Of a DNA stretch of 64,000 nt, positions 11,652-23,800 are shown piece after piece (positions within the stretch are counted from its first letter, which is position 1; each line of letters opens with the position of its first letter). Source of the stretch: Axinella damicornis (lineage: Eukaryota; Porifera; Demospongiae; Axinellida; Axinellidae). A model generated the notes under the pieces. It was not told the DNA's origin. It saw only the letters and a list, made by a program, of their open reading frames with translations, and did not search any database. The stretch spans positions 10,746,899 to 10,810,898 of the forward strand of contig OZ007517.1 of the NCBI GenBank assembly GCA_963931865.1. The letters are read 5' to 3'. The translations under genes and the position numbers were made by a program.

Positions 11652-14600
11652 ATGTGTGGAAGGAACCATGCTGTCTTTGCTGCTGCTCTGTGGATTCTGT
11701 CTCTGGTATGTTATAATCCTCTACACTAGCTACTTGAGATATTGTGAATTCATGACCAGTCGGCTCACAAAATCAGACAGAGCCCTGGACTACACCTTTA
11801 GTGATGTTGTCTGAGAGTGTGCATGCACAAGGTAGCTACAACAGTGTGTAGCTATATATTGCAGTAAAGTTCACTTCTATGATTTCAGGTCTGTGTCAAG
11901 GGTGACTATACACTTGAAATCCTCATCAATTCTTACTCCAACCCTGGGAATCGGGCAGTTAGGTGGAATGGTGGCTGCTGCGATGATGTCGAGTGTGAAG
12001 ACTCGGGGTGTGAGAACCAATTCCACTTCACGGCCCAATCACTATCTAACGGTGCAGCCCAAATAGGCAGTGCTGTTATCCCCAGCACCCATACTGGATA
12101 TCGTGACAATGCCGTTGATGATCTTTATGTCAGCATTCAGTCCAGCGGACAGTGGCCCGTAAGATGCACTTTAAGTTTTAAGTAGACTAGTGGCCTCAAA
12201 CATATTTGAGGAAATTGTTTAACTGTTTTTTCAAGTTTGGCTACCACTGCACGTCCTCACTCTTGTACAGGGTGGAGCACAGATTGACATTCAGGTCATC
12301 GATATCGACTTTTCCAGTCCTGATGACCTGGTGGATACCTTCGCCATTAATGCCATCCTGCCAGGTCAAAATGGGTATACTACTGCTACAACCTATAACA
12401 GTGAAAATGGTTATGCTACCATTAGACTCCAGTTCCGGGTGGTGTGTGCTGCGAACTATTACACACAAGACTGTGACACGTTTTGCATGGCACAAGACAA
12501 TGAAATGGGGCACTACACCTGTGACGGGCAAGGAAACAGAGTTTGTCTGGAAGGCTTCAATGGCAGTAACTGCAATGAAGGTGAGCCACTTGCATGCATG
12601 CATTGTGCCAGTATAGTGCCTTTGATATCATACTTGCTACTCTTGCTTCTGCTAAGCTGTCTCAAGCCAACTTCAATTGGAAGCTACTTCAGCACATCTA
12701 ATCAGCCCGACTACACAGCTTCCTGACAGTACATTTACACCGATGATCACTGCAAGCACCTCAATGCCTCCAGAAAGCCAGTTAACTGTTGACCTTTCCC
12801 GTCACCTTGTCCTGGTCATACCAACACATTCAGCTGACCTTTCCAGCCACCTGGTACCAGCACCATCAAATGCTGACCTTTCCAGCCACCTGGTACCAGC
12901 ACCATCAAATGCTGACTATTCCAGCCACCTGGTACCAGCACCATCAAATGCTGACTATTCCAGCCACCTGGTTCTACCAACACAAACATTCAGTGGTCCC
13001 AGTTCCAAACCTACATCCAGCACACCAAATCTGGACAATATTTCTAGTATTAGTACTATTGTTTGGGGCGCGGGTGCTGGAGTTGGAGGATCTGTCATTC
13101 TACTGTCTTTGTGCACAGGAGTGCTTTCTTGTGTGTTGTGTAGAAAGTGGTGCAAATGTACACGCCACAGAGCGGACATCAAAGTTAATCATGAAGGTAG
13201 GAGGAAGATATTATCCAAACTGGAGGTGCAGGTATATGATCTACCAGTTTGTGTCCCACACAGATAATTCAGTTGTGATGACAAGATTTACAGGCATGAG
13301 TACCAACCAGGTCTACACATCTGCATCTACTGATTATGTGGTATACGCCATTATTATCAATTTACTGAGCTATCAATTCAATGCCATGGTTATATTACCT
13401 TCAAGAGCACAACATGATGACATCGTTGTCATTGTGTCGTCCGCCACGCTGCAATGATGATGTCACCATGCGCTCTTGTTACTTTCTATACCAGGCCATT
13501 CTCTATTTAAAGGATAAGTATCGGTCTTGATGATCACAGTTCTTGTCCCTACAGCGGATGAAGACATACAGAGATCCAGCTTCAACGGAGGATGATCTTT
13601 ACATTCAATTGAAAGAAAACAAACTACAATTTATCCCCAGGGAAATGATTGAGTATGTTAACCAGTCGCAGATGTAATATTGAGTAGCTAGTTCTAACAG
13701 GAGTAACTACATGTATAGGCTTATTGTATGTGGATGGATGTCAAATTCTATAGGGTCAGATTGCCACTGGGTAAAGGCCACTTTGGAGTTGTGGACCGGG
13801 GCATCTGGAATGATCCAAGTGGGATGATCTTTGAGGTTGCACTGAAGTCTGTGAAACCAGGTGCTTCCCAGGAGGAAAGGGTCAAACTGCTGCAGGAGGC
13901 GGCCATCATGGCTCAGTTCAAGCACCCCAATGTCCTCCAATCCTACGGAGTGGTAGCACAACCTGACTTGGTAAAAACATGACTAAGCCTGAGCATGGGC
14001 AGTCCCACAGTAATTGGAAGTGTTGGCCCGGTAATTGGAAGTGTTGGCCCGGTAATTGGAAGTGTTGGCCCCGGTAGTCATGCACAATCATAGAGCTACT
14101 TGTCGATGTGCAAATCATGCTTTGGGATTCTTTGCCCAACCATTTACAAGACGTTTGTTGCACAATACTTACTCAACCTACAATATACTTGCACTGCGGC
14201 AGCTGTTAATGAAAATGAGTAGATGATCAACTACATTCTCTCAACCAAGCAATCAGTAGTAGTAGTCAGTGTATTCTGACCGGCTAAGCTATTTATGGCT
14301 ATTGTTGTTATGCAGGTGATACTTGTGCTTGAAATCTGTCATAGTGGTGACCTCAAGAAATATCTGAAATCAACCTATGAGTAAGCTCAGATAGCACTAT
14401 AGTAACGGCTCATATATCATGCATGATTGCCGAAACACTACTGTTTATTTCATGCTTGGACTAAACCCTCCACAGTTCTAGTTCCTCCTTGGACAATGAC
14501 CTACCGAACCAGCTGCTCAACTTCTCAAGGGACGTTGCCATGGGAATGTGTTACCTATCATGCATGGGCTTCATTCACCGAGATTTAGCTGCAAGGAACA

Positions 14601-15479
14601 TCTTGGTTACTGCTGGGAAGACTTGCAAGGTAGAGCTTCTTTGCAAATGTACACTTTGAACCTTCTTTAATAATTATTTATCATAATTCACAGATTGGTG
14701 ATTTTGGTATGTCTCGGGATCTAATGAAGTTCGATGGCACCTACTACATATCAACAAGTGTCCTGGTGCCTGTGAAGTGGACAGCCCCCGAAGCCATTAC
14801 TGACAGGAAGTATTCCACTGCCAGTGATGTCTGGAGCTATGGCTGCCTGCTGTATGAGATCTGGAGCCTGGGGCGGGATCCGTATGAGAACATACCCACT
14901 TCTGATGTAAGCCACAAATCTATCCATGTATGTTGCAACAATTCATTGTTCACTTTCTGCCTACAGGTTCTGGGAATGATACAGTCTGGCTATCGAGATA
15001 CTCCTCCACCTGGATGCCAAGGAAGAATCTACCAACTGATGACAGAATGCTGGTCAGTCCTGCCATGATAGTATTTATTTGAACTCATGTACAAGTAGAA
15101 ATTCATTTTTGGGACAATACTTTGTACATGCAGGCAGCTGGATCGCCACTCTCGACCGTCTTTCAGAGATGTCGTATCTGTGATACTTCAGAAAGACTCC
15201 CAGACCCAACTCCCCCCCACCCAACCCCCCCGAATCCCGCAAAAGCCACAAAAGAGAAGAAATATGTATGACAGTGCCTCAAAGATGATACATCCACTAG
15301 CACCGGCGCCACAAGATGGTGGCGATGTGTACTACAGTACACCAGAGGTGATGTGTACTTCAGCAAATGAGTCACAAGCGGGTGAAGATGTCTACTACAG
15401 CATCCCGGAGACGATACGCACACCAACAGATTACTACAACACAAGCACGTACTCAAAATTGAACAGATCTTGGTGGTGA
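11652..15479 (+). CDS. Receptor tyrosine kinase with MNNL and DSL ectodomain, copy 2
   Basis: Tandem paralog of 6939-10591 with identical exon order and phases. Exons 11652-11705, 11889-12158, 12271-12580, 12657-13231, 13555-13652, 13754-13970, 14316-14380, 14476-14629, 14694-14906, 14967-15052, 15134-15479; 795 aa. The MNNL-like part reads [18 protein letters not shown] and ENQFH; the DSL domain ([29 protein letters not shown]) is complete. The stalk is longer than in copy 1 because a 13-residue unit ([13 protein letters not shown]) is tandemly repeated about four times. One membrane segment precedes RKWCKC. The kinase has [29 protein letters not shown] and WTAPEA. The C-terminal tail keeps repeated DVYYS and [10 protein letters not shown] sites. 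It converges with gene C on the opposite strand. Confidence 0.9.
14005..14075. repeat. 21-bp tandem repeat, about 3 copies, intronic
   Basis: Tandem GTAATTGGAAGTGTTGGCCC units within the intron between the first two kinase exons of DSL-RTK copy 2. Confidence 0.85.
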
Positions 15480-15724
15480 CAGTTCACATTAATCAGAATT
15501 ATTAGCTTTGGACATTGAGACCCTACCCACTAATTAACACTATAAGATTGATCCACATCTGCAGATGTATTGTGCAAAGGTAGCATTGCCAAGTTTTATG
15601 CTCGAATGTACAGATTCAGTGAATTAATGTAGAAAATGTTTTATTGCAAGAAATCAAATTCATGTCAAGTCCTCATACATCACTAATAATATCTAGTCCA
15701 GCTGTATCACTAAAGTTGCTGCAG

Positions 15725-18700
15725 TTATACTGAGCCCTTGTCCTGGTCTGGTGTGAAGTATTTCCACTGTAGATCCTTGTACATCCTCTCTCCGGCACTC
15801 ACGGGAGCTCCCAGTACCCCTGCTAGCTGGTGGGTGGTCAGATCTTTGTCAGGTATTGCCAACACTATGGACTCTGGCTCCATCAGTTGCAGCAGTACAT
15901 CCTTGAAGCCAGGACGCAAGGAGGAGTGTGGATGCCTGCATGGGGTCGATAGCTTGCTATTGAACTGTTCCCTTAATGTTCTCTTAACATGTACAGAAGA
16001 TTGATGCATCAGTTGAGCAAACTCACCAGCATTGTACCGTGAGTTCATATATCACCCTGGGACAGCCAGGTGGAGGGGGGAGGCGGTAGCCAGTGTCTAA
16101 CTTTTCAAGAGCCTTTGTATTAAGAATGGAAACATGATAATCACATTTCAGGTCAGCTGTGGTGAATTTTTTTCAGTACCTCTGAATTGGAACAATCATC
16201 ATATGGCATTTTCCCCAGGCTCCAGATCTCATACAGCAGGCAGCCATAGCTCCAGACGTCACTGGCAGTGGAGTACTTGCGGTAATGAACTGCCTCTGGT
16301 GCTGTCCATTTCACTGGAATCTTGCCACCTTGAGACAGATAGAAATTCTCATTTGCCAGATCACGAGACATGCCAAAGTCAGCAATCTGTGAACAACAAC
16401 GAAAGTGTGGATTAGCATCAAATTAGCATTTGCCGTTTGAAGCATGTTGCTAACTTGCTAACCTTCAAGATATTCTCATCTACAACAAGAATGTTACGAG
16501 CAGCCAAGTCACGATGAATGAAGCCCTTGCAGGCCAGGTACTGCATTCCAAAGGCAACTTGCTGTGAGAAGGTGATTAGAATCTTGCTTGTTTCTGCTGC
16601 CACAAGGTTCCCTGGACTGGGTGTTGTGTATTTGGCTCTATGAAGACAAAATAAGAACTACGTATAGTTCTACACCAAACTTACGCAGGATTCATTGCTG
16701 CCAGGTAATGCACGAGATCACCTTTCATCCCCAATTCCATCACAATCATCACCTGCCATAGAAGAGGTTCCATTGTTAACACTAATAGTGACCAGCACAG
16801 CTCGCTGAACACATTGTGTAGCACAATCCCGCACCGTATCTTCTCTGGCCACTACTCCAAACAGCTGGATGACATTAGGGTGGAGAAACTGTCCCATGAT
16901 GGCCGCCTCCTGGAGTAATTTGACCCGGTTTGCCTTTACTGCCCCAGCAGCCAGCCTCTTCACAGCCACATTCACGATTCCATGTGGACCATTCCACACA
17001 CCTTTCCCAACCTTACCAAACTGGCCTGACCCAAGATGACCGGTGATACTGGAAGAGGAGATCGAACGTTATTATAGCTCCGTCCAATGGTGAGAATTGC
17101 ACATCCAGACAACGACCACAACATACATGATCTCTTTCCTAGGGATCCTGTTCAGTTTCTGCTTCTCAAACTGGTCATAGAGTCCTTCCTCATTCTTTGC
17201 AGGTGCAATATATCCATCACCACATTCCTGATGTCCCTTTGCAGCCTGTGAAAGAGAATGCATGCATGGGCATTGTACCAATAAAGCACTATAGATGTAT
17301 ATACCTACCTGTTCCAGGGTTTTGTAGTAGTGTTCACAAAGCATAGAGTACTGTCCAAACGTAATTAAATTCTGCAGAAAACATATACAGGGTTACACAC
17401 ATTTGACTACTAAACTATTGTGATGGATATTTTGCACAAACGTTCTATCCACCTTGTGTTGGCCATTGCACATGGGATGGACAGTTCTGTCGTACTCTTG
17501 CTTGCTGGTGATTTCACTATCAAATTCATAGTGTGCAGTAATGCCCTGAGCATTGAACTGTGATTCTGCGTAGTAAGGTAGATTGCTAGCAGCAACAGGA
17601 TTACTCAGCACGTGTGCAGTGGCACTCCATTTCTGAGTGCGTATAGGTTCCTCATATGCACTAGGATGGACCCTGACAAGGTGGTCTGTGGGAGAACAGT
17701 TACTGCATGGATGAACTCTCATCTTTACTGCTCATGCACCCTTTCCAATACAGTCAGCTGACCTTCAGAGTTGCTGATCTGGTATTTGGAACTCGGATTC
17801 TTTTGAATGCAGACACACAGACCGATCAAGACCACAAGGATCACCAGTGTTGCTACTGCTAGCCCTAGTGCCATGCCTATGATTTGACCAATGGCAATCT
17901 TCTCTTCTGTATTTCCAAGGTTTTGTACGGTCTGTGTGTTTGTCGGAAGAGGAGGATCAATGCTGGATGTATCTGTGAGTTCACCTGACAATGTTCGTCC
18001 TGCATGTAACAAGGAAGTATTATTAGCCTAAGTACATAGCTCAAATATATGGAGCTATTAGGTAAATGCAATGCAGGGATTAGGCTGGTAGCAGAGAGGG
18101 TGGATGACGTGTGGGGGTCATTTCTATTGCAAGATCGCTGCTAATTGCAAGATTGATGACGTGACAAACTTGAACAGAGATATGGCTGCTCTGTGGAGTT
18201 GGGGTCAACAATCCCACGCACATTCTAAGTGACTGCATAAAAAGCTTGTGTCCTGTTGTGATTACCAAAATCATCAGAGGTATACTGCTGCAGCCATCGC
18301 TATATTCCTGCAGTTTGAACTAGTGCCCAGAATGCATTTACAAATGCCGAACACACTTAGCTAAGTGTCAACGTATTGTATAGTGTGTGCTCTAAGAGAA
18401 ACTCATTGCTGGAAGTCATGGAGCTGTCACATTAACAATGCAGGTTATACTATCCTGTCCCGTGAACGTGCATAGTTTTACCGGGTACTCCAGGGATCAG
18501 ACTGGTAGCAGGGAGGGTGGATGACATCGGAGTCATGCGTATTGGAGGCATGCCATCCATGGCCGATGAACTTGAGACAGAGCTACTCACTGCAGTTGGG
18601 GTCAACGACCATGAATGAAAATGCCAATGAAACTATAAGAAACTGATGTGATTACCAAGGGAGTAAAATGACCAGAGCCATAATTATGTTACTACTTCAG

Positions 18701-20640
18701 CCATAAGTTGACAAAATAAGCTGAATACACTTAAGCTAAGTGTTTCGGCATCATCATTGTATAATGTGTGTGTTCAAAGGGAAAGCTCAATGCTGAATGC
18801 GCGTCTGCTGTTGATGATGTCACTAGCTACCATACTGTGCAGCACCCGGAAGGTGCTATCACGTACCAGGTACTCCAGGCACTGGGCTGGCACCACGGAT
18901 GGATGAGGTGGGGGTCATGAACATTGCAGGCAGGTTATCCACGTCAGAAGATTGTGATGAACTTGAAACAGAGGTACCGGTCGCGCTACTCACTGAGCAG
19001 TGTTTGAGGATGAATGAAATCATAGTATGATTGTAAATGCCAGTGCATTGTAGCCACAAACACACATTTAACTATGTGTCTTGCTGCAATTACCAGACCA
19101 AATATCCAAGCTATAATGTATGCTATAATACTGGAGTTGTTGCTATGCCTACAGATTGAATATTACAATGTATAGTTAAGTGTGCTTGGGAAGAGACAGG
19201 ATTCATGTGTTAGTTTGCCTTGCATCTATATCAAGGAAGTAATTCATAATTTTACCGGGTACTCCAGGGGTTAGGCTGGAAAGAGGCCTGGCAGCCAGGG
19301 TGGGTGATGTGGAAGTCATGGGTATTGGAGGCAGGTTATACCTGGCAAGTGACGAACTTGGAACAGAGGTCGTGACCGTCGTGCTACTCACTGAGCCGTG
19401 TTTGAGGATGAGGGAAATCATATATAAATTCCATTCAGTAGCTATATTATAGTAGTCACAGACCAAAGTAATAAGTATCACCAAGCCTAACAGCTAGAAT
19501 AGTACAGTATGTGTGCTCAGGAAGAGATAACCGAATGCTGGATGTGTCTGTTAGCTATAGTCAGCTGATGATAGTTAAGTATAGTTTTACCGGGTACACC
19601 AGGGGTTAGGCTGGTTGCAGGGAGGGTACCGGTAGCAGAGAGGGTTGAGGAGGACGTCATGGTAGCAGAGAGGGTGGATGAGGAGGACATCATGTGAATT
19701 AAATTTTGTCCATTTATGTTATTCTCGGCAACAGGTTTTGGAGCGGTCACTGTAGTTGAAGGAAAATGGTATAAATGCCTACATCGTCACAGAGCTCTAT
19801 AGCTGGTAGCATTATATCAGCTGCAGGTTGTGTCCTGCTATGATTACCTACCAATTTGTAGCGAAGCATTTAGCACATGATCACCCATTGTAGAAAAGCT
19901 TGACACAGAAGGTACACCGGCAAGATAGCTGCTGCATCTGATTGGTTGGTGTATAAGACTGTAATGCAACCCAGGCTCGGTTTCAGCAACGACAATCAGA
20001 GAATCTTCTCCACTGTTTCTAGTCTCATCATCGTCATCACCATTACCGCCACCATCATATATACAGACGCCAACAATATCATCCACCATAACATTGAATT
20101 GCTCAGACCGTTGTAGAGGAAGAGTTTCACAGGACTCGGAAAAACTGGAGGACAAGTCACGTCCTCTCTTTGAAATATGCTCTCGTCTGATGCGTTGATA
20201 CCATCTGATGCCAAATGCCTCTGTCTCCCTATACAATCCAATATCAGCTGCATACAACCGGCTATTCCGCACTGATGTAGGAGGGTAGTAGCAGAAGCGC
20301 CAGGCTGTAGCAGTGCCACTGCAGGCTACACGGGATGAGATGTCCAGGAACAAGCCAGTTTCAGTTGTTCCACTGCAACCCTGGGGTGGGGTGTTGCTTG
20401 GAGCACTGCATGAAGCACCAGTGATCTTTGGGAAACTTGAGATGACCACTGAATAGATTGAATACGACAGGTTTAAGCAAGAACACTCCGGATACTTGTG
20501 TGATAATAGAATGCAGGTGAATTCAATATTAGTTCAGTTTTTAGTTTTAGTCTTCTGCATTTTAGTTTAGCTGAACACACACACACACATAGCCTACCTG
20601 CCAGTGTCAGCACTAGAAAGTATGCCCTCATTGCTAACAT
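15725..20640 (-). CDS. Receptor tyrosine kinase, type M (gene C, intact)
   Basis: About 926 aa; minus-strand exons 20640..20598, 20448..19852, 19749..19591, 19390..19256, 18992..18867, 18589..18482, 17999..17763, 17685..17453, 17371..17309, 17245..17127, 17048..16835, 16752..16685, 16637..16463, 16386..16180, 16112..16027, 15935..15725; phases close. Signal peptide [14 protein letters not shown] (another in-frame ATG lies upstream); ectodomain of about 200 aa with [32 protein letters not shown] and VGVCIY; stalk from four symmetric Ser/Thr-rich exons ending in PGVPG; membrane segment [20 protein letters not shown]; long juxtamembrane region; kinase with [44 protein letters not shown] and a final LRPGFKDVL helix. 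The kinase resembles that of the neighbouring DSL-RTKs, so the two ectodomains were probably swapped onto one kinase lineage. The ligand is unknown. Confidence 0.88.
18080..18200 (-). pseudogene. Degenerate fifth stalk exon of gene C
   Basis: Resembles the four functional stalk exons (TCATCCACCCTC, GCTACCAGCCTAATCCCTG on the minus strand), but the GTACCCG|GT donor is lost and the phase-1 acceptor is unclear. An abandoned duplicate. Confidence 0.55.
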
Positions 20641-20854
20641 CGCGCTGAACTTCCCAGTGCAGAAACTATCAATGCTCGTTATATAATGTGCCTTGCTGAG
20701 CACAGAAATCGTTACCATACGCGTAGCTGCTAAAGAGAGCTAATTGAAAACCCGTAGATTCTAAATTCTCTGCATATTGCAGCAGATTTTCACCTATAAA
20801 ACTACCTCCGAACTAATCCGTGTACTGCTCCGTATACTACTACAAAGCTCGACC
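20641..20854. promoter_or_regulatory. Short divergent promoter region, gene C / ASNSD1
   Basis: Only 214 bp separate the start codons of the minus-strand RTK (20640) and the plus-strand ASNSD1 (20855), so promoters or 5' UTRs must share it. I see no clear TATA element. A role as a bidirectional promoter is inferred from spacing alone. Confidence 0.45.
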
Positions 20855-23800
20855 ATGTGTGGAATATTTGCTTGCCTGCAAAGAGGGCGAGAAGAGTACC
20901 GTTTGAAGGTATACTCACTTACTCCTGTGAAGTAGTTATATGTTCAACAGATGTCGTTATCGTACAATCAGGATGTGATTCTTAAAAGATTGAAGCGCAG
21001 AGGACCAGACAGCACAAGGGAATGCTCTGTCAAGGTGGGGTGTCTTCAACTTCACTTACTGGGGACACTGCTGTGCATGAGAGGCGACCCCACCCCACAG
21101 CCGTTAGTGAACGATGATGGCGACCACCTCATGTGGAATGGAAATGTATTTGGAGGGTGCATGAAGGTTCGTTTCGTAGGCCAGATTCTGTGCTATCCAC
21201 AGGAGAGGGAGTCTGCTCAAACTGTAGTCCATATTATATTGGCCCAGCAGGAAGTAGTGCAATGGTTATAGTTAGTAAAATATCCAGCTACTTCAATATC
21301 CACGTCTGGTGTACATAACCTGGTGTTGTGCAGCAAATGGTAGCGAGTGTTAGCCTCATTCCCAGGCTCCTCCCCAGCCTGGGAACGAGGCTAGCGAGTG
21401 ACACAAAGGTGCACAATATGTAGGGAATGAAACTACTGTGTGTAGGTTGAGAGAACTACTGTGTTACAAATATACGTGCAGGTTCAAATTGTTATGAGGT
21501 TAAGAATATTATGCATCCATATAAAATAATACAATGTTATGATATGCAAGGGAGAAATGTTTGAGGTTTTGTAAAATAGAAAGTGTATTCCAAACTGATG
21601 CTCTGGTTGGTAGCAACTTGGTGCTTGGTGCTTAAGACATTAATTTTTTTAACTAGCAGTTCACTTCCTGATGAATGCAGCCCTGTGATTGGTCAACATC
21701 TTCTGGTATCTTGCCTGGATGCTGAGTGTGAACTGTATCACCTCACTATCAGATTGAAGCTGAAGAGAATGACACGGTGAAGGTGCTGGAGGCTCTGAGC
21801 GGGGACAAAGACCCCAGTGCACTACTCTCGGCCCTCAGCAACATTCATGGTCCATGGGCGTTTGTGTTTTGGCAGGTACCTATCCTTATAAGGACTTCAC
21901 AGTGCATGACAATCTTTGGAAGGTATCTATATGGTTGGTTGGTATGCACTAAAACTCCTGTGCGGACATTTTGAAAGTATGATGGAAAATGCTATCAGTG
22001 CTACTTTACAATGCCGTAGAGGCTCATTGCTACGTCTGGCTGTTAGCTAGGAAGTTGTTGGAGCATTAGACACGGTACATAAATGGTTATAACAGAATGT
22101 TTCGCCTAGGAGGCCTTCTCTAGCTGCAACGCACCACAAACTGTTCAGAAGCCTCGATTGCACGGCCTGCGCTATCGAGAGTATTTGGTTCTGTACAGTG
22201 TGTGGTGTGTTGCAGCTGAAGAAGCCGAAACGTCTGTCCCGTAGCTGTTTATGTATGGTAATGCTGCAACAACGTTCCTAGTGAACGTGCTACTTTACCT
22301 TTTCCTGCATGGCAGAGCTCCACTGGTTCTCTCTGGTTTGGTCGGGATGTTTTCGGGAGGAGAAGTCTCCTGTGGCACCTTCCTACTGCAGAGGATGACA
22401 CCATCATGCTCTCATCTGTCGGTCACTGCGGCCCCGGGAATATGCCTTTGGTATGACATACATTCTCTATAGCAAACGGCTGATTGGGGTGCTCTCTATA
22501 GCAAACGGCTGATTTGGGGTGTTATTACAACATGATAGTATGTTCAAGATACTGATTTGCTTGTTACCAACCTCAGGCCAAATGTTGTGTGACACATACA
22601 ATTATTGAACGTTAATACAGTGCACATGTTCATTAACATAGTTGTAGCTCTAAATTAGTATTTGATTTGATTCAGCTCTGAATTGTGATCTATAGAATCT
22701 GCTATCATATGTTTGATAGGGCTATTGGCTGGAGGTTCCTGCTTCTGGAGTTTACCAGTTGAAATGCTTAGAAGGTGGTTTTGACTCAGGTAAATGGCAC
22801 ACAAATCCGAGACTAAATAGACAGACATAGTTCAAACCCTCTCTTAGGTCAACATGTGTCACGTGTCCATTTACAGTTTCTAGTCTGTACAAGATTGTAG
22901 ATTGTCTTAATTTCACTTTCTGCAGCTGAGGTGGTCTGCTATCCCTGGATGGAAGAAGGTGGGACACCTTCCTGGTATATCTATATCATGCTATGTATGC
23001 TGCTCGTGACCCTACAAAACAGAGTATACAATTGCAAATCCTGTGGTTGGAATGCCATGCCAATCTTGCTTTCTTTCACAGATGTCTGTTTTCAAGGTGA
23101 AACTGGAATCATCGATCAGTTGTCATCTCTGGAGTCCTGCCTGAAGTTCAGTGTAGTCAAAGAGAGACGCCTGCAGGTGCCATTTCCATGTCTCAACAAG
23201 CAGCTTCCTCTGCCATCTTGTGCAGACAGGTGTGAACTCAGTGCAGTCCCATCTGTAACTCTGGATGGCAGACCTGAGCATGGCAGGTGTGATGATAGAG
23301 CTGTCCAATGCTCTGATGGAGGCACAGTCGAAGCACTCCAGGACCCATCTGCACGCGTTGTTCATAGCTCAGAATGTCAAGGGACTGCCTCTATGCATGA
23401 GAGAGGCAGTCAATGTTCTGTACCTGTATCTAGTGAAAAGAATGCAGTTCCTGTTGCCACCTCTCCGGTTGCCACGACAACTGCTCAGGAAACTGACTGG
23501 CACACACTGGCCCGGCACTTGCTGACTGTCCTCCAGCAAGCCATCCACTCCAGGGTTGTAAGGGCACCCAGGATAAGACACGACCCTACTCCTAGCCAAG
23601 CTACAATGAGTGACTTGTCAGTTGCAGGAGCGGCTATTAGCACTGTAGTGCAAGGTAGGGCCAGAGTCGCCATTCTGTTCTCCGGTGGTGTGGACTCAGT
23701 CGTGATGGCAGCATTGACTGACAGGTTGGTACAGGAGCTTATGAGCACCGTGAAGCGGCTTCTGGTTGGTATATATTCTGGGAGTATACATGACCATCTC

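Noticed and set aside
20700..20854. Conserved upstream ORF of ASNSD1 (ASDURF-like), as known in vertebrates
   Set aside because: No suitable open frame with recognisable similarity in the 214-bp interval.
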